A DNA stretch of 6,675 nt from Sphingomonadales bacterium (GTDB lineage Bacteria; Pseudomonadota; Alphaproteobacteria; Sphingomonadales; Sphingomonadaceae), in assembly GCA_013298745.1 (NCBI GenBank), contig JAAFIT010000106.1:864-7538 (forward strand), in the 5' to 3' direction. Position numbers and translations under genes: made by a program. Below are positions 5,211-6,675 of the stretch, one piece after another. Under the pieces are notes generated by a model. That model saw nothing but the letters and a program-made list of their open reading frames with translations, was not told the DNA's origin and made no database searches. Each line of letters begins with the position of its first letter. Position 1 is the first letter of the stretch.

Positions 5211-5818
5211 CGGGTCGCACTCTCGTTATCTCAACGGCCTCGCCGGCACTGTCGCTGGCGCTGTTCCATGGCGACCGCCTTGTCGCCCATGATCATCGCG
5301 TCATCGGCCGCGGCCATGCCGAGGCGTTGATGCCGGCAGTGGCGACGCTGATGGCCGGGCAGACGCCACCCGAGGTCGTTCTCGTCGATATCGGGCCGGG
5401 CAGTTTCACCGGAATCCGCATCGGCATAGCGGCAGCGCGCGCGCTTGGCCTCGCCTGGGGTGTGCCGGTGCACGGGCTTTCGGGCGCAGCGCTGGCGGCG
5501 GCGCAGGCCTTTGCGCTGCGGCCGGGGCTGGAGCGGGTCGGCGTGCTGCTCGACGCCGGGCGCGGGCAGTTGCTGTTCGCCGATTATGCGGGTGACCTGA
5601 CCGGCAGTGCCATCGCCACGATTGCGCCTGATGCGGTGCCGCCAGGAATGGCGCTGGCGGGCGCCGGCGCGGCGCTGCTGTCCGATGGCCATGGCCGCGA
5701 TATCGTCCATGCCGGCCAACCCGATGCGGCGCTGGCATTGGCGCTGCCGACGGTATTGCGCGTGTTGCCACCCGCGGCACATTATGTCCGGCCGCCCGAC
5801 GCGATATTGCCGCTTTGA
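5207..5818 (+). CDS. tsaB: TsaB, tRNA t6A synthesis subunit
   Basis: This 203-residue protein partners TsaD (and TsaE) to form N6-threonylcarbamoyladenosine at position 37 of ANN-decoding tRNAs, in the cytoplasm. Family marks are the N-terminal LVISTASPALSLALF (6-20) of the ASKHA fold, RGHAEALMPA (36-45), the signature DIGPGSFTGIRIGIAAARAL (61-80), and a late YVRPPDA (193-199). It is slightly shorter than E. coli TsaB (231 residues), with a reduced C-terminal lobe, as is usual in alphaproteobacteria. The start is GTG 5207, whose last bases form the preceding stop (GTGA, 4-bp overlap), so translation is probably coupled to the RutE-like gene. The open frame upstream to 5159 lies inside that gene and is rejected. 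Essential in many bacteria; no damaged motif seen. Confidence 0.92.
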   Translation: MTGRTLVISTASPALSLALFHGDRLVAHDHRVIGRGHAEALMPAVATLMAGQTPPEVVLVDIGPGSFTGIRIGIAAARALGLAWGVPVHGLSGAALAAAQAFALRPGLERVGVLLDAGRGQLLFADYAGDLTGSAIATIAPDAVPPGMALAGAGAALLSDGHGRDIVHAGQPDAALALALPTVLRVLPPAAHYVRPPDAILPL

Positions 5819-5841
5819 ACGGGCCGAATTAAGCAGGCGCC

Positions 5842-5877
5842 ATGCTGATACTCCGCCCTGTTGTCACCGCCAGATGA
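5842..5877 (+). CDS. Possible 11-codon leader ORF before rimI
   Basis: ATG 5842 starts an 11-residue reading frame (MLILRPVVTAR) whose TGA overlaps the rimI start as ATGA (5874-5877). AGG lies four bases before its ATG, preceded by AAGC. The rimI ATG itself has no recognisable Shine-Dalgarno sequence, so ribosomes finishing this short frame could restart on rimI. The peptide could be chance: an ORF this short carries little statistical weight, and expression is unproven. Confidence 0.25.
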   Translation: MLILRPVVTAR

Positions 5878-6368
5878 CGATCACCAGCAACAGCCCTGGC
5901 CTGGCGCGCGTCGTTGTCGCCGATGCCCGCCATCTTGAGGCGTTGATGTCGATCATGCGGGTGGGATTTGATCCGCATTATGGCGAGGCCTGGTCGACCG
6001 CGCAGCTGGCGGGAACACTGACGCTCGATGGTAGTTTTGCGCGTCAGGCTGTCGATGCCAATGATAACATTCAGGGCTTTACTTTGTCGCGCGTGGTTGC
6101 CGGCGAAGCCGAGCTGCTGCTGGTCGCGGTCGATCCGAACTTGCGCCAGCGCGGTATTGGCCGTTTGCTCGTCGAGCAGGTCGCTGATGATGTGCGCCGC
6201 TATGGCGCTTCGGCGATGTTCCTCGAAGTGCGCGAGAACAATGTCGCCGCGCGACAGCTGTATCGATCGCTGGGGTTTGTTGATGTCGGGCGACGTGCCA
6301 ATTACTACACCGGCATTTCCGGCGAACGCTTTGCCGCGATTACGATGCGGCGAATTGTACTGGATTGA
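5874..6368 (+). CDS. rimI: RimI-like ribosomal-protein N-acetyltransferase
   Basis: This 164-residue GNAT-family enzyme transfers acetyl from acetyl-CoA to the N-terminal residue of a protein; E. coli RimI (148 residues) acts on ribosomal protein S18. The acetyl-CoA loop motif A is AVDPNLRQRGIGRLLVEQV (85-103), with R-x-x-G-x-G at 91-96. It is followed by FLEVRENNVAARQLYRSLGF (116-135), holding the conserved Asn and Tyr130, and by RRANYY (140-145), all typical of RimI. ATG 5874 is used because it includes the first beta strand; Met25 (5946) would delete it. It has no Shine-Dalgarno but overlaps a possible 11-codon leader frame. It lies 55 bp after tsaB; the tsaB-rimI pairing is common because both serve the translation apparatus. 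Motifs are intact. The target protein is inferred. Confidence 0.88.
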   Translation: MTITSNSPGLARVVVADARHLEALMSIMRVGFDPHYGEAWSTAQLAGTLTLDGSFARQAVDANDNIQGFTLSRVVAGEAELLLVAVDPNLRQRGIGRLLVEQVADDVRRYGASAMFLEVRENNVAARQLYRSLGFVDVGRRANYYTGISGERFAAITMRRIVLD

Positions 6369-6470
6369 AACAGGTTGAAATTATTTTGTAATAGACTTGA
6401 TTTTCGTCGGCAATAAAGTCATGGCGACTATGCGGAGGAGGGATCCGCAGAAAGAGCCGAGGTAATCATT
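6369..6470 (+). promoter_or_regulatory. AT-rich promoter region upstream of mucR
   Basis: This gap of about 100 bp is clearly AT-rich at 6375-6420, unlike its surroundings. A possible promoter is TAGACT (6392-6397), 16-bp spacer, TAAAGT (6414-6419), each matching four of six consensus bases. A hairpin follows in the would-be leader (TGCGGA 6431-6436 / TCCGCA 6444-6449). TTGAAA occurs twice (6365 and 6375). MucR-type proteins bind AT-rich DNA with T-A steps and repress their own genes, so self-control here is plausible. Confidence 0.35.
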
Positions 6471-6675
6471 ATGACAGAGAGTTCACAGGCGCACGCCGAA
6501 TTGTTGGCGTTGACCGCCGACATCGTGTCGTCGCATTTTGCGAACAATACCGTTGCTGCCGGCGACGTGCCCAGCATCATCCAGAACGTCTATGCAACGC
6601 TCGCCGGGCTTGGTTCGCCTGTCGAAGCTGTTGTCGCACGTCAGGAACCGGCGGTTTCGATCCGTGCATCGATCA
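6471..6675 (+). CDS. mucR: Ros/MucR family transcriptional regulator (partial)
   Basis: The first 68 residues are present and the gene continues past the right edge. The N-terminal part matches MucR/Ros proteins: MTE, then ELLALTADIVSSHFANNTV (10-28), then VPSIIQNVYATLAGL (33-47) and a Pro/Val linker ending PAVSIRAS (60-67). In the family this segment drives oligomer formation, and the C-terminal half, outside the window, holds the single C2H2-like zinc finger that binds AT-rich DNA. These proteins are alphaproteobacterial, histone-like regulators of exopolysaccharide, motility, cell-cycle and virulence genes. The start has a good ribosome site, GAGG (6459-6462), eight bases away. The 102-bp AT-rich gap suggests its own promoter. 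In sphingomonads I would expect fur to follow, but this cannot be seen. Family assignment is confident. Confidence 0.9.
   Translation, partial: MTESSQAHAELLALTADIVSSHFANNTVAAGDVPSIIQNVYATLAGLGSPVEAVVARQEPAVSIRASI

Overview
The base composition is high-GC, with strong G/C bias at third codon positions. The order nfuA / rutE-like / tsaB / rimI / mucR, a cold-shock protein with two domains and a Gly/Arg-rich N-terminus, and an alphaproteobacterial TIGR02186 protein all point to an alphaproteobacterium, most likely a member of the Sphingomonadales. The window reads as chromosomal housekeeping and stress territory. I see no phage, transposase, CRISPR, rRNA or tRNA gene.

Left part (1-1594), minus strand. 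Bases 1-197 hold no gene I can defend, but they contain an imperfect stem-loop (74-144) followed by T residues. Then come a small exported protein of unknown function (198-518) and a cold-shock protein (591-1139, two cold-shock domains). An intrinsic-terminator-like hairpin (535-570) separates the two genes. The Gly/Arg-rich N-terminal region of the cold-shock protein is in a different frame (1408 down to about 1245), so the gene looks split by a one-base frameshift. A leader of about 190 bp lies upstream.

Centre (1595-3828). A TSUP (TauE/SafE) membrane transporter and a TIGR02186 membrane-anchored protein form a two-gene minus-strand operon with an ATGA overlap. A universal-stress-like protein is transcribed divergently on the plus strand, and the two start codons are only 90 bp apart.

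Intergenic region 3829-4055. A 129-bp composite palindrome fills most of it: a perfect 33-bp inverted repeat around a 16-base loop, flanked by two related mini-hairpins. After it come smaller hairpins, two of them mutually exclusive, just ahead of nfuA.

Right part (4056-6675), plus strand. nfuA (Fe-S carrier), a RutE-like nitroreductase, tsaB (tRNA t6A synthesis) and rimI (protein N-acetyltransferase) are tightly packed, with 9-bp, overlapping and 55-bp junctions. mucR (Ros/MucR zinc-finger regulator) follows after an AT-rich gap of about 100 bp that probably carries its own promoter, and it runs off the right edge. The cluster joins Fe-S maturation with translation quality (t6A, ribosomal-protein acetylation).

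The two observations most worth a second look are the split cold-shock gene and the composite palindrome. I found no clear new multi-gene system.
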